A stretch of 47,468 bases of DNA from a virus: positions 1 through 47,468 of IMG/VR virus record IMGVR_UViG_3300025424_000438. One strand, 5' to 3'. A program made the position numbers and the translations under genes. The notes below the pieces were generated by a model that was given only the letters and a program-made list of their open reading frames with translations, did not search any database and was not told the origin of the DNA. This document shows positions 17,722 to 24,740 of the stretch, piece after piece (position 1 is the first letter of the stretch; every line of letters starts with the position of its first letter).

Positions 17722-18690
17722 TTAGAATTTCTGAAACTCAGCATATATTGTGTAGAGATCAGCGTCAACTAAATCAAATATCTTTTCATAATTCCATTCA
17801 CAATCGCGGAATATTCGGCCATCGCCATCCCAAGACGCACAAGTCGAACTCAATGATTCAAAAATTTGATATTCCGTGCTATTTGATTGATCTAATTTTT
17901 CCAGTGCATAAAGAATTGGTTTATAACCTCGATCAAATTCATTTCTGGTCATCTGCATTTGATGCGCCAAATTCAAGAATCGATCTCGATTCAACATCGC
18001 ATCCAGGATATCTTCTTCATTGGCTTCCCAAGGAAGTTCCAACTTGATTTTAACAGATGCCAAGAATTTTTCACGAGCAATACGCTTGGCTTCGTCTGCT
18101 TTGAATCGTTCAGTTTCCCGAATTGTTTGAATCAAAGTTTGATATTGTTTTTCAATTTGTTCTTTTTTGTTTTTGATTGTAGTCTGCATTTGATTTTTAG
18201 AAACGTCTTGCAGTGGTACAGTGCGCCCAATGTCTGACAAATAACCTGCTCTGTGCGTCACATATTTGGGAGTTCTTGCTCGACTTTTGAAATCACGTTC
18301 TGAATAAGTTTCTGGAATTCCCAGACTACGCATCAAAAATTTAATCTTTTCTACTACTTTGGCATTATGCTCGACAGTCTGTTGATTTTCTTGCCAAATA
18401 GGTTCACAAATTTCCAAGACTTGATCCAGTTGTTGAATCAATTGATCTCGGCGTTTCAGCAATTGTTCGGCGCTAGTAATGTTGGAATCCCAGCTGGAAT
18501 AATCTGGATTGGTTTTCCACCAACGCTCGGGAACCCATTTCAATGCCCAAGCAGTTTTGTTGAGATCGTTTGGTAATGTTTTTAGAGGGCGCCACGATTG
18601 TAGAGTGTCATCAGCCTTCTTTTTCTGAATTTCAAAATTTTCTCGGATGAATTGCCAAGCATCATCAATGTTTGAAACAATAGCCATCAT
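17722..18690 (-). CDS. Hypothetical coiled-coil protein
   Basis: A protein of 322 residues, mostly helical. A heptad-rich region spans about 165-215 (KNQMQTTIKNKKEQIEKQYQ), with another near 75-120. Several Trp-containing conserved-looking patches lie in the N-terminal 70 residues. No enzyme motif or signal peptide is seen. The start ATG forms TGATG with the stop of the small membrane protein upstream and has AGGA close by, so it is translated as part of the same operon. It could be a scaffold or DNA-associated protein. The family is not recognised. Confidence 0.65.
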   Translation of the reverse strand: MMAIVSNIDDAWQFIRENFEIQKKKADDTLQSWRPLKTLPNDLNKTAWALKWVPERWWKTNPDYSSWDSNITSAEQLLKRRDQLIQQLDQVLEICEPIWQENQQTVEHNAKVVEKIKFLMRSLGIPETYSERDFKSRARTPKYVTHRAGYLSDIGRTVPLQDVSKNQMQTTIKNKKEQIEKQYQTLIQTIRETERFKADEAKRIAREKFLASVKIKLELPWEANEEDILDAMLNRDRFLNLAHQMQMTRNEFDRGYKPILYALEKLDQSNSTEYQIFESLSSTCASWDGDGRIFRDCEWNYEKIFDLVDADLYTIYAEFQKF

Positions 18691-18869
18691 CAATCCTGAC
18701 TTTTGCAAATTTTTAGAATTTCATCAGCTGATCGATTGCTGGTTTTGAACTGAATTTTGCAAGCTGATTCAGCATTGTATTTGATACTTGATGAAATTGC
18801 TAGTCCACCAAATGCAGCTATACAAAGTACTGACATCATAATCATGAGCCATTTCACGTCATTATTCAT
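18690..18869 (-). CDS. Small single-pass membrane protein, 59 residues
   Basis: A 59-codon frame starting MNNDVKWLMIMMSVLC, with one hydrophobic helix at about 7-26 followed by a polar tail with two cysteines. The ribosome-binding site AAGGAA lies 7 nt before the ATG, and the stop shares a base with the next gene (TGATG). This is good evidence for translation. It is probably inserted in the inner membrane with the short N-terminus inside. The function is unknown. Confidence 0.75.
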   Translation of the reverse strand: MNNDVKWLMIMMSVLCIAAFGGLAISSSIKYNAESACKIQFKTSNRSADEILKICKSQD

Positions 18870-18880
18870 GAGTTATTTCC

Positions 18881-19330
18881 TTAAGAATTTACAAGTTGTT
18901 TGATAATCTCACTTGCCATTTTGGAATCATACTGCCCAGAATAACAGGCTTTCAATTCTGCCATTATTGGACCCAGTGTTTTTGGTCCTGAAACACCAGT
19001 TTTTGCCATAATTTCACCAATGATTTCAGTAAGTTCAGTTTCAGAAAACTGTTTTGGTACGTAGGCACTAACCAGTTCATATTCTCGCTGAAGTTCAGCA
19101 ATTTTTGAGGTTTCAGATTCAGCTAGAATCTTCAATGTCTGTTCTGCGTTACTTTGATATTTCTTGGCCAGCGCCACTACTTCGGCGTCTGCTATAGTAG
19201 CAGCATGTCCTGCTGATTTGGTAAGATTTGCCAGCTCACTGTAGAAAACGGTTAGTAGATTCTTTGCTGTTGAATCGCCACTTTTCCTAGCGGCGATCCA
19301 ATCTGCTTTGACTTGTTCAAAAAGTGACAT
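18881..19330 (-). CDS. yqeY: YqeY/GatB-like protein
   Basis: A protein of 149 residues that matches the bacterial YqeY family over its whole length. It has an N-terminal helical half (MSLFEQVKADWIAARKSGD...NLLTVFYSEL) and a C-terminal tRNA-binding-like half (SETELTEIIGEIMAKTG...GPKTLGPIMAELK). YqeY resembles the tail domain of GatB, the aminoacyl-tRNA amidotransferase subunit, but its own role is unsettled. In this phage it joins several translation genes. The ATG directly follows the stop of the winged-helix gene, and the ribosome-binding site GAGGAA lies inside that gene. Confidence 0.85.
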   Translation of the reverse strand: MSLFEQVKADWIAARKSGDSTAKNLLTVFYSELANLTKSAGHAATIADAEVVALAKKYQSNAEQTLKILAESETSKIAELQREYELVSAYVPKQFSETELTEIIGEIMAKTGVSGPKTLGPIMAELKACYSGQYDSKMASEIIKQLVNS

Positions 19331-19993
19331 TTATTCCTCGACTAGTTGATAGAATGTTTCAGTGGGGGTACGAACAGTATGAATATTGTAGCCTTCTTTG
19401 CGAAGCCTGTGAACAAGAGCTGCGGCTTGAAGTGGATAGGCAGCATATTTGCTTTGGCTGACAAATTTATTGTCCTGCAAATCCACCAGCATTTGATCAA
19501 TCAATTTGTATTTCATTCCAACCGTGCTGGGATCAGTTAAAACATGAATATAATTCATTCCGTTTGCACCCTGTTTGGTAATAACAGTATTTTCGGAAAT
19601 AACACTTAAAATTTTATGACCCTGCTTTCGAAGGTTAGCTGCCATCACAGTCACATACAATTCATTGGTATGATATTGCTTGGCAAATTTAACGGGCTCA
19701 ACCACTCCACCAGAATAGATGATTTCCAAAAAGATTTTAGTCAGAGGACGATCTCTTTTTGTTTCGGTATGTGGCGTTGGTTGGATTACGTCAACCCAAT
19801 CAGACTCATTGTCTGCCAGTGAATAAGTCTTGAGTCGATTTTCAACTACAACATCTAGATCAACTTCAGTTTCGAGTTCAGCAATCACCTTGTAGAAATA
19901 TTTGGGCGCAATACCAAACTGTTCCCGAGCAATCTGACTATTGATTGCGTTGCCTTCTGACAGAAATTCATAGATGCGATCTGCGTGAGTCAT
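19331..19993 (-). CDS. Triple winged-helix-like DNA-binding protein
   Basis: A protein of 220 residues in which three similar helix-turn-helix-like units can be traced. They run at about 5-55 (DRIYEFLSEGNAINSQIARE...FYKVIAELE), 85-135 (FLEIIYSGGVVEPVKFAKQ...VTVMAANLRKQGHKI) and 165-215 (MLVDLQDNKFVSQSKYAAY...ALVHRLRKEGYNI). Each ends in a recognition-type helix followed by a beta hairpin. This suits a DNA-binding regulator or a nucleoid-type protein; the target is unknown. ATG at 19993 has AGGA upstream. Possible promoter boxes lie at 20026-20054. Confidence 0.65.
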   Translation of the reverse strand: MTHADRIYEFLSEGNAINSQIAREQFGIAPKYFYKVIAELETEVDLDVVVENRLKTYSLADNESDWVDVIQPTPHTETKRDRPLTKIFLEIIYSGGVVEPVKFAKQYHTNELYVTVMAANLRKQGHKILSVISENTVITKQGANGMNYIHVLTDPSTVGMKYKLIDQMLVDLQDNKFVSQSKYAAYPLQAAALVHRLRKEGYNIHTVRTPTETFYQLVEE

Positions 19994-20025
19994 TTTATTT
20001 TTCCTGTTGTTGAAATTTATAAAGT

Positions 20026-20054
20026 ATAATGTGGTATACAATTGGATATGTCAA
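20026..20054 (-). promoter_or_regulatory. Probable sigma70-type promoter TTGACA-N17-CATTAT
   Basis: A good -35 TTGACA (20049-20054) and a weaker -10 CATTAT (20026-20031) at 17 nt, upstream of the winged-helix gene. A TATAAATT sequence, one base from the late octamer, lies at 20014-20021, so the gene may also be read late. Confidence 0.55.
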
Positions 20055-20057
20055 TGC

Positions 20058-20366
20058 CTATTCAGGTTCGATTTCTACTCTGAGTGGAAATTCAAAATTT
20101 CGTGCCAGTTCCCGTACATATGTGCGTTTTTCATCAGCAATCTCATGACTGTAGATACCAGCAATGCCTGATCCCGTGTTGTGAATTAGCATTGTGATTT
20201 CAGTTGCTTCTGTCAAATCCTTGTGAAACACATTGATTAGAACACTGATAACAAAATCCATGGGTGTGAAATCATCATTGAAGAAAATAACTTTGTATTT
20301 CTTCGGGGGTTGCAGCCGAGTTTTCGTAATTGTTGCAACGCCTCCTTCATTTTCAAATTCAGACAT
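20058..20366 (-). CDS. clpS: ClpS-like adaptor protein
   Basis: A protein of 102 residues matching ClpS along its length. It has a flexible N-terminal extension, then KVIFFNDDFTPMDFVISVL with the NDD contact residues for the N-degron amino group, and MLIHNTGSGIAGIYSHEIA with the conserved His. ClpS hands N-end-rule substrates to ClpA/ClpP. No ClpA or ClpP is in the window, so a host ClpAP is the likely partner. ATG at 20366 has a strong AAGGAG. Its own sigma70-type promoter lies directly upstream, separated from hsp20 by a terminator. Confidence 0.92.
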   Translation of the reverse strand: MSEFENEGGVATITKTRLQPPKKYKVIFFNDDFTPMDFVISVLINVFHKDLTEATEITMLIHNTGSGIAGIYSHEIADEKRTYVRELARNFEFPLRVEIEPE

Positions 20367-20385
20367 GGCATTCTCCTTCAACAGC

Positions 20386-20414
20386 AATATATGCTGATAC
20401 CAAAATCAAGTCAA
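20386..20414 (-). promoter_or_regulatory. Sigma70-type promoter TTGACT-N17-TATATT for clpS
   Basis: TTGACT (20409-20414) and TATATT (20386-20391) with exactly 17 nt spacing, 19 nt before the clpS ATG and right after the hsp20 terminator. Confidence 0.75.
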
Positions 20415-20415
20415 C

Positions 20416-20443
20416 AAAAAAGGGACGATTTCTCGTCCCTTTT
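20416..20443 (-). terminator. Rho-independent terminator after hsp20
   Basis: Stem GGGACGA/TCGTCCC (20422-20428 with 20433-20439), GAAA loop on the minus strand, extended by A-T pairs and followed by a run of six T. It lies 8 nt after the hsp20 stop. Confidence 0.92.
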
Positions 20444-20450
20444 CCTATTT

Positions 20451-20924
20451 TCAGTTTGAGTTAGTAATTTTCTTTGTGGACGTATCACCAACAACCTCAA
20501 CTGAAATTTCACGGGGTTTTGCCGATTCGGGAATTTCACGATAGAGTGAAATGGTCAACAACCCGTCCTTCAGTTTTGCAGAAGTGACTTCCACATGTTC
20601 TCCCAGTGAGAATTTTCTCTGGAAGTTGCGTGTGGCAATTCCTTTGAACAGGAAATTTGAGTCATTGGTTGTTTCAACTTGTCCTTCAACAGTCAATTCC
20701 TGTTGATGAACTTGAACTCGAATCTCATCCGATTTGAATCCTGCAAGTGCAATATCAATTTGATAATTGTTTTCATCCAATTGCAGAATATTGTAGGGTG
20801 GATAAGTTCCTGCATCTGTTCGGATATCCAAAAGTCTTCGGAATGTTGGTTCGAAACCCACAGTCAATCGACTCAAATCACGAGCAAATTCCGTTTGTAG
20901 TGCATTATAAAAGTCTGTTCGCAT
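20451..20924 (-). CDS. Hsp20-type small heat shock protein
   Basis: A protein of 157 residues with an alpha-crystallin domain: YQIDIALAGFKSDEIRVQVHQQELTV...FLFKGIATRNFQRKFSLG...LKDGLLTISL. It closes with a C-terminal REISVEVV (V/I-x-V type) tail for oligomerisation. Small heat shock proteins hold unfolding proteins. In T4-like phages a related protein is common, but its task is unknown. ATG at 20924 follows a full AAGGAGG. The gene stands alone between its own promoter and terminator, and its leader can fold (see 20925-20991). Confidence 0.92.
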   Translation of the reverse strand: MRTDFYNALQTEFARDLSRLTVGFEPTFRRLLDIRTDAGTYPPYNILQLDENNYQIDIALAGFKSDEIRVQVHQQELTVEGQVETTNDSNFLFKGIATRNFQRKFSLGEHVEVTSAKLKDGLLTISLYREIPESAKPREISVEVVGDTSTKKITNSN

Positions 20925-20991
20925 GTTAAACCTCCTTGAAAAAGCGAAGCTTGAATTTAGGTACCTCACTGAGCATACCTAAATCAAATCA
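20925..20991 (-). promoter_or_regulatory. Foldable 5' leader of hsp20
   Basis: The leader holds an 8-bp hairpin TTTAGGTA/TACCTAAA and a small AAGC/GCTT hairpin just before the SD AAGGAGG, with a U-run between them. Heat-shock leaders often act as RNA thermometers. Whether the U-run masks the SD here is not clear. Confidence 0.35.
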
Positions 20992-21020
20992 AATATAAAC
21001 AAACCGGTTTATAATGTCAA
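20992..21020 (-). promoter_or_regulatory. Sigma70-type promoter TTGACA-N17-TATATT for hsp20
   Basis: TTGACA (21015-21020) and TATATT (20992-20997) spaced by 17 nt. The -35 box overlaps the last codon region of the bS21 gene. Confidence 0.75.
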
Positions 21021-21307
21021 GAAGTGGGAGCCACTTTTTTTACAATTTTTTCTTTGGGCTTTCGTTTGGGTTTTACGACTTCTGCAATTTGATCGCGCTT
21101 TTTATTCCAACGCACTTTGGCTTCACTAAGTTCGCGACGGCGCTTTTCAGTATTTGTTTCAAAATAGCGGCGAGCTCGAACTTCTTTGGTAATACCTTCC
21201 AAGTTAACTTTGCGCTTTAACTGACTGATGGCAGCTTCAATATTATTGTTGTAGACTTTGACTGTGATGCCTTTTTTGCCATGATCTGGCTTTTCTTCAT
21301 ATATCAT
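21017..21307 (-). CDS. rpsU: Ribosomal protein bS21
   Basis: A protein of 96 residues. The bS21 core is clear: VKVYNNNIEAAISQLKRKV, then RARRYFETNTEKRRRELSEAK and a lysine-rich tail (KPKRKPKEK). bS21 sits next to the anti-Shine-Dalgarno end of 16S rRNA and affects translation initiation. Phage copies are known in very large phages and may alter which mRNAs are read. ATG at 21307 is preferred; a TTG six codons upstream is also open. The GGAG site lies about 12 nt upstream and can pair with a sequence at the end of the IF-3 gene (see 21318-21371). It is the last gene of the SpeD-ClpX-IF-3 operon. Confidence 0.9.
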   Translation of the reverse strand: MIYEEKPDHGKKGITVKVYNNNIEAAISQLKRKVNLEGITKEVRARRYFETNTEKRRRELSEAKVRWNKKRDQIAEVVKPKRKPKEKIVKKVAPTS

Positions 21308-21317
21308 CTGATATTTG

Positions 21318-21371
21318 TTCTCCAATAGCTAAAAATATCAAATAAATGATACTAATTCAACTATTGGAGAA
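21318..21371 (-). promoter_or_regulatory. SD-sequestering hairpin in front of bS21
   Basis: An 11-bp perfect inverted repeat (CTATTGGAGAA-type, 21318-21328 with 21361-21371) encloses a 32-nt loop. The arm next to bS21 contains its GGAG. There is no T-run, so it is unlikely to be a terminator. Confidence 0.6.
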
Positions 21372-21377
21372 ACAATA

Positions 21378-21935
21378 TCAATCTGCTTTTTTGGTTTTTG
21401 CAGTAGACACTAATGCCATGATTGAGTTACCAGCAAGTAGTGGCGCCTTATCAATCTTACAGGGCTGAAGTTGTTCAATGAATTCATTGATCACATCAAA
21501 ACCCTTTTGGCTGAAATTCATTTCGCGCCCACGGAACTTGACCACAATCTTTACTCGATTGGAATCTTCTAGGAATTCCAAAGCATGTTTGGCCTTGATT
21601 TGGATATCATGGCTGCTGGTTACTGGACGTAGTTGAATTTCCTTGGTAACAATCTCATTTTCTCGATTTTTTCGAGCTTGTTCTTTTTGCTGAATCTTTT
21701 GATCATAGGAGTACTTATTGTAATCCAAGATCTTAGCAATAGGAGGATCTGCTTGTGCATTCACAACAAAAAGATCCAGTCCTAGATTTCGACTTCGCTG
21801 TAGCGCTCTATATGTTTCAATAACACCAACGTTTGTGCCTGTTTCATCAATTAGTCTGACATGTTTGGTTCTAATATATTCGTTAATTAGAACCGGCGCT
21901 GTTTTTGCTTGAGAGCGTTGTTGAGCGTTATTCAT
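21378..21935 (-). CDS. infC: Translation initiation factor IF-3
   Basis: A protein of 185 residues with both IF-3 domains. The N-terminal part has INEYIRTKHVRLIDETGTNVGVI...ALQRSRNLGLDLFVVNAQADPPIAKILDYNKY. A lysine-rich linker follows, then the C-terminal domain KEIQLRPVTSSHDIQIKAKHALEFL...VKFRGREMNF. IF-3 prevents 30S-50S joining and checks the start codon and initiator tRNA. A phage copy could shift initiation toward phage mRNAs. The start overlaps the clpX stop by eight bases (ATGAATAA), and bS21 follows directly. Confidence 0.94.
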   Translation of the reverse strand: MNNAQQRSQAKTAPVLINEYIRTKHVRLIDETGTNVGVIETYRALQRSRNLGLDLFVVNAQADPPIAKILDYNKYSYDQKIQQKEQARKNRENEIVTKEIQLRPVTSSHDIQIKAKHALEFLEDSNRVKIVVKFRGREMNFSQKGFDVINEFIEQLQPCKIDKAPLLAGNSIMALVSTAKTKKAD

Positions 21936-23211
21936 TCGGCGAGCTATCTACTTTCTTTTCTAAAATTTTAATTGGTGGGATGATTCCCTGAACCACATCC
22001 TGATTTATAATGACTTTGGCCACATTGTCAACTGTTAAATTTGGCAATTCAAACTGAATTGGCAATAAAACTGTTTCTATAATAGAGCGAAGTCCTCGTG
22101 CACCTGATTTCTTTTGAATGGCTAAATCAGCAACTGCTTCACATGCTTCTTTAGTAAATTCCAGCTCAATTCTATCCAACTTAAATAATTTCTGATATTG
22201 TTTTATAATAGAATTCTTGGGTTCTGTTAATATTTTTACCAGCTGGTCTCGACTTAAATTCTCAAAAGGAACAATTACAGGAAGTCGTCCAATCAACTCT
22301 GGTATAATACCAAACTGAATTAAATCTTCACTTTCCAATTGTTTTAGTAGTTCAAAATAATCAAGTTCCAAAGTATCTTCAGACAATGTCGCTCCGAATC
22401 CAATAGTTGATTCCGAATTCAATCTTCGAGAAATAATTTCTTGAATACCAGTAAATGCTCCACCAACAATAAACAAAATGTTCTTTGTATCAATGGTGAT
22501 GTATTCAGCAGCGGGATTCTTTCGACCACCATTGGCTGGTATTTTACATTCAGTACCTTCGATCAATTTGAGTAATGCTTGCTGCACACCTTCTCCACTC
22601 ACATCACGTGTGATACTAGCATTTTCACTCTTCCGGCCTTTTTTATCAATTTCATCAATAAAAATAATTCCATGTTGTGTTTTAACAACGTCTTGTTCTG
22701 CTGCTTGATATAATCTGGTCACACAATCTTCAACATCAAGCCCTACATAACCACTTTCAGTTAAACTGGTAGCGTCTACAATCACAATTGGAATTTCTAA
22801 AAGCTTGGCAATTGTTTTAAGTAAATGCGTCTTTCCCGAACCACTAGGTCCGATGACGCAGCAATTTGACTTGTCAATTTCCACCCCATCAATAACAGGA
22901 TTGTTGATTCTCTTTTGATGATTATATACTGCAACACTTAAAATCATTTTAGCCAAATCTTGACCAATCACAAATTCATCCAAAGCAGCTTTGATTTTGG
23001 CCGGAGTAAGTGTGTTGATATCTAAAATAGTCTGTGTATTTGATTCACGATGTAAAATTTCATAACAAAGGTCTATGCATTCATTGCAAATAAAAACTTC
23101 ATTGGTTCCTTTGATCAACTTTTGAACTTGAATCTGGTTTTTATTACAAAATCCACATTGTCTAAGTTCAGTTGTTGACATGTCAGTTGTGCTTTTTCCT
23201 TTGTTTGTCAC
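21928..23211 (-). CDS. clpX: ClpX unfoldase
   Basis: A protein of 427 residues, full-length ClpX. The N-terminal zinc domain has Cys19, 22, 42 and 45. Walker A is GPSGSGKT (121-128), the pore loop is GYVG, Walker B is IIFIDEID, and the ClpP-docking loop IGFGA is kept. ClpX unfolds tagged proteins, including ssrA-tagged ones, for ClpP. No clpP is in the window, but the intact IGF loop suggests it can dock to host ClpP. The start is GTG in GTGA overlapping the membrane-protein gene; MTNKGK resembles the bacterial MTDKRK N-terminus. An ATG ten codons later is a weaker alternative. Confidence 0.94.
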   Translation of the reverse strand: MTNKGKSTTDMSTTELRQCGFCNKNQIQVQKLIKGTNEVFICNECIDLCYEILHRESNTQTILDINTLTPAKIKAALDEFVIGQDLAKMILSVAVYNHQKRINNPVIDGVEIDKSNCCVIGPSGSGKTHLLKTIAKLLEIPIVIVDATSLTESGYVGLDVEDCVTRLYQAAEQDVVKTQHGIIFIDEIDKKGRKSENASITRDVSGEGVQQALLKLIEGTECKIPANGGRKNPAAEYITIDTKNILFIVGGAFTGIQEIISRRLNSESTIGFGATLSEDTLELDYFELLKQLESEDLIQFGIIPELIGRLPVIVPFENLSRDQLVKILTEPKNSIIKQYQKLFKLDRIELEFTKEACEAVADLAIQKKSGARGLRSIIETVLLPIQFELPNLTVDNVAKVIINQDVVQGIIPPIKILEKKVDSSPNE

Positions 23212-24263
23212 TTGTAGTGACCATCTTGATTTAGAAACCTCTGTATACGGTGCACAATATCAACACCATCGACTTCAACTTCTTCACTAATATTATTTAT
23301 CGAATCAGGTGTTGATTCTATTGGTTTTTCCATATTTTCTAATATCTCAGGTTGTGAGTCTAAGTTTGAATGCAACTTCTCAGAGTCGTTTATTGGTATA
23401 TCTGTTGATAGATTAATTTCAGCATCCGTTCTCGGTAATTCTGGTATTTCAACAATAGTATCAATTTTATTTTCAACTGGTTGTTCAGACAGCTTTTCCT
23501 TCTTTTCCTGTTCAGCTATTTCAAATAATTGCGAAGCTGAAATAGCTAACACTACTGCCAGAGGGTCAAACACACAGACAATCAAAATAATCACCCAACG
23601 AACTGCTCGTTCTAGTATATCAGTATTTGTTTTATCACCATAAATTAATTGCGCAATATATTTGATTGGCCCAACATCAGCTTCAGCTTTCCGAGCTTTA
23701 GCGGCGATGGGTGCTTTTTGAATTTGTAACTGATTAATTTGTGCCTGTGCAGTATTGATTTCATTTTGCAACTTTGATCGGTCGGCTTTTTGTGAATCAC
23801 GCAATTTTAAAGATCGCGTAACACCAGATCCTGATGTAGCTAAATCTGAAATTTTTGCCAATTGTGAATCCAATTGACTCAGTGTTTTTTTATTGTCAGT
23901 AATAATTGATTGTTGATAGGCAATTTGTTGATCGAACAAATCTACTTGAGCTTGTATATCTGAATTGGGCGCAGTTTGACTTAAATGTGCTTTGGATAGA
24001 AAGCCATAGGTCCCCATGCTGGTAATCAACATTAAAACCAAAATGCTGGGAACCAAATACAATTTGATTACCAGTGATATTTTTTTCCAGTAGTGATGTA
24101 GGAATACCGCTGAAGTTAGTTTGCCAATTTCCAAAGCAGAACCCATTATAATAATTGGAACCACTGAACCCGGAAAGATAGCAATCAATCCTGCCACACT
24201 ATAAAAGGCCGAAACAGATGATATCAATGCAGCAACTAATAATAGAACAATTCCGAAAAACAT
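23208..24263 (-). CDS. Membrane protein with periplasmic or cytoplasmic coiled coil
   Basis: A protein of 351 residues. Three hydrophobic helices lie in the first 90 residues. A coiled coil follows at about 105-190 (FDQQIAYQQSIITDNKKTLSQLDSQ... and INTAQAQINQLQIQ), then a further helix near 218-245 (VIILIVCVFDPLAVVLAISA) and an acidic C-terminal tail rich in Glu, Asp and Ser. This architecture is seen in uncharacterised phage membrane proteins; the function is unknown. It overlaps both neighbours (TAATG with the SpeD-like gene, GTGA with clpX), so it belongs to the same operon. Confidence 0.75.
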   Translation of the reverse strand: MFFGIVLLLVAALISSVSAFYSVAGLIAIFPGSVVPIIIMGSALEIGKLTSAVFLHHYWKKISLVIKLYLVPSILVLMLITSMGTYGFLSKAHLSQTAPNSDIQAQVDLFDQQIAYQQSIITDNKKTLSQLDSQLAKISDLATSGSGVTRSLKLRDSQKADRSKLQNEINTAQAQINQLQIQKAPIAAKARKAEADVGPIKYIAQLIYGDKTNTDILERAVRWVIILIVCVFDPLAVVLAISASQLFEIAEQEKKEKLSEQPVENKIDTIVEIPELPRTDAEINLSTDIPINDSEKLHSNLDSQPEILENMEKPIESTPDSINNISEEVEVDGVDIVHRIQRFLNQDGHYK

Positions 24264-24679
24264 TAATGACCTTCTGAAAAATTAAATTTTCCTGCGGCCA
24301 ATTCCTGCAAATTATTTTCTCTGTCTAGGAACTTGTATTGAATGCTAGTAACATCCCAAGTTTCCTGTATTTTTGCAATTACTTCTTCAGGCGTAAAAGC
24401 AGAACAGCTATAGAGATCAAATTCAAATTTGCTGTCATGTGGTTCCGGCATATTCCAAATATGCACAACTGCATGACTAGTTGTCAATACCACAACACTT
24501 GTAATGCCTTCATTTCCTGCGTCAGCACACCAGGCAGTCGCCGGCGGAATCATGACTCGCATGCGTACATGATCAACCATGTCAGTCATAAATTTACTCA
24601 CCTTATCACATTCATGTTCCTGAGGTGGATTTTTAATTGTGGCTTGCACAATAAGATGAAGATGGGCAGATGGTTTCAA
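24263..24679 (-). CDS. speD: SpeD-like (AdoMet decarboxylase family) pyruvoyl enzyme
   Basis: A protein of 138 residues aligning with the class 1b SpeD proenzyme. Ser68 in TTSH is the expected pyruvoyl-forming residue, His73 lies in VVHIW and Cys92 in LYSC; all three catalytic positions are kept. The residue before the cleavage serine is Thr instead of the usual Glu, so self-processing may differ. SpeD makes decarboxylated AdoMet for spermidine synthesis, but relatives with other decarboxylase activities exist, so the substrate is uncertain. The start is probably TTG at 24679 with AAAGGAA upstream. It is the first gene of the ClpX/IF-3/bS21 operon, behind a late promoter. Confidence 0.8.
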   Translation of the reverse strand: MKPSAHLHLIVQATIKNPPQEHECDKVSKFMTDMVDHVRMRVMIPPATAWCADAGNEGITSVVVLTTSHAVVHIWNMPEPHDSKFEFDLYSCSAFTPEEVIAKIQETWDVTSIQYKFLDRENNLQELAAGKFNFSEGH

Positions 24680-24696
24680 TGACAGTGTTTCCTTTC

Positions 24697-24725
24697 AAAA
24701 AGCATAGCTTTATTTATATGCTTTT
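24697..24725 (-). terminator. Terminator hairpin enclosing a late promoter TATAAATA
   Basis: A 9-bp stem AAAAGCATA/TATGCTTTT (24717-24725 with 24698-24706), followed by T on the minus strand, ends the virion-protein transcript. TATAAATA at 24711-24718, mostly in its loop, is a perfect late promoter 32 nt before the SpeD-like start. Confidence 0.7.
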
Positions 24726-24740
24726 GAAACAAACTGCAAT

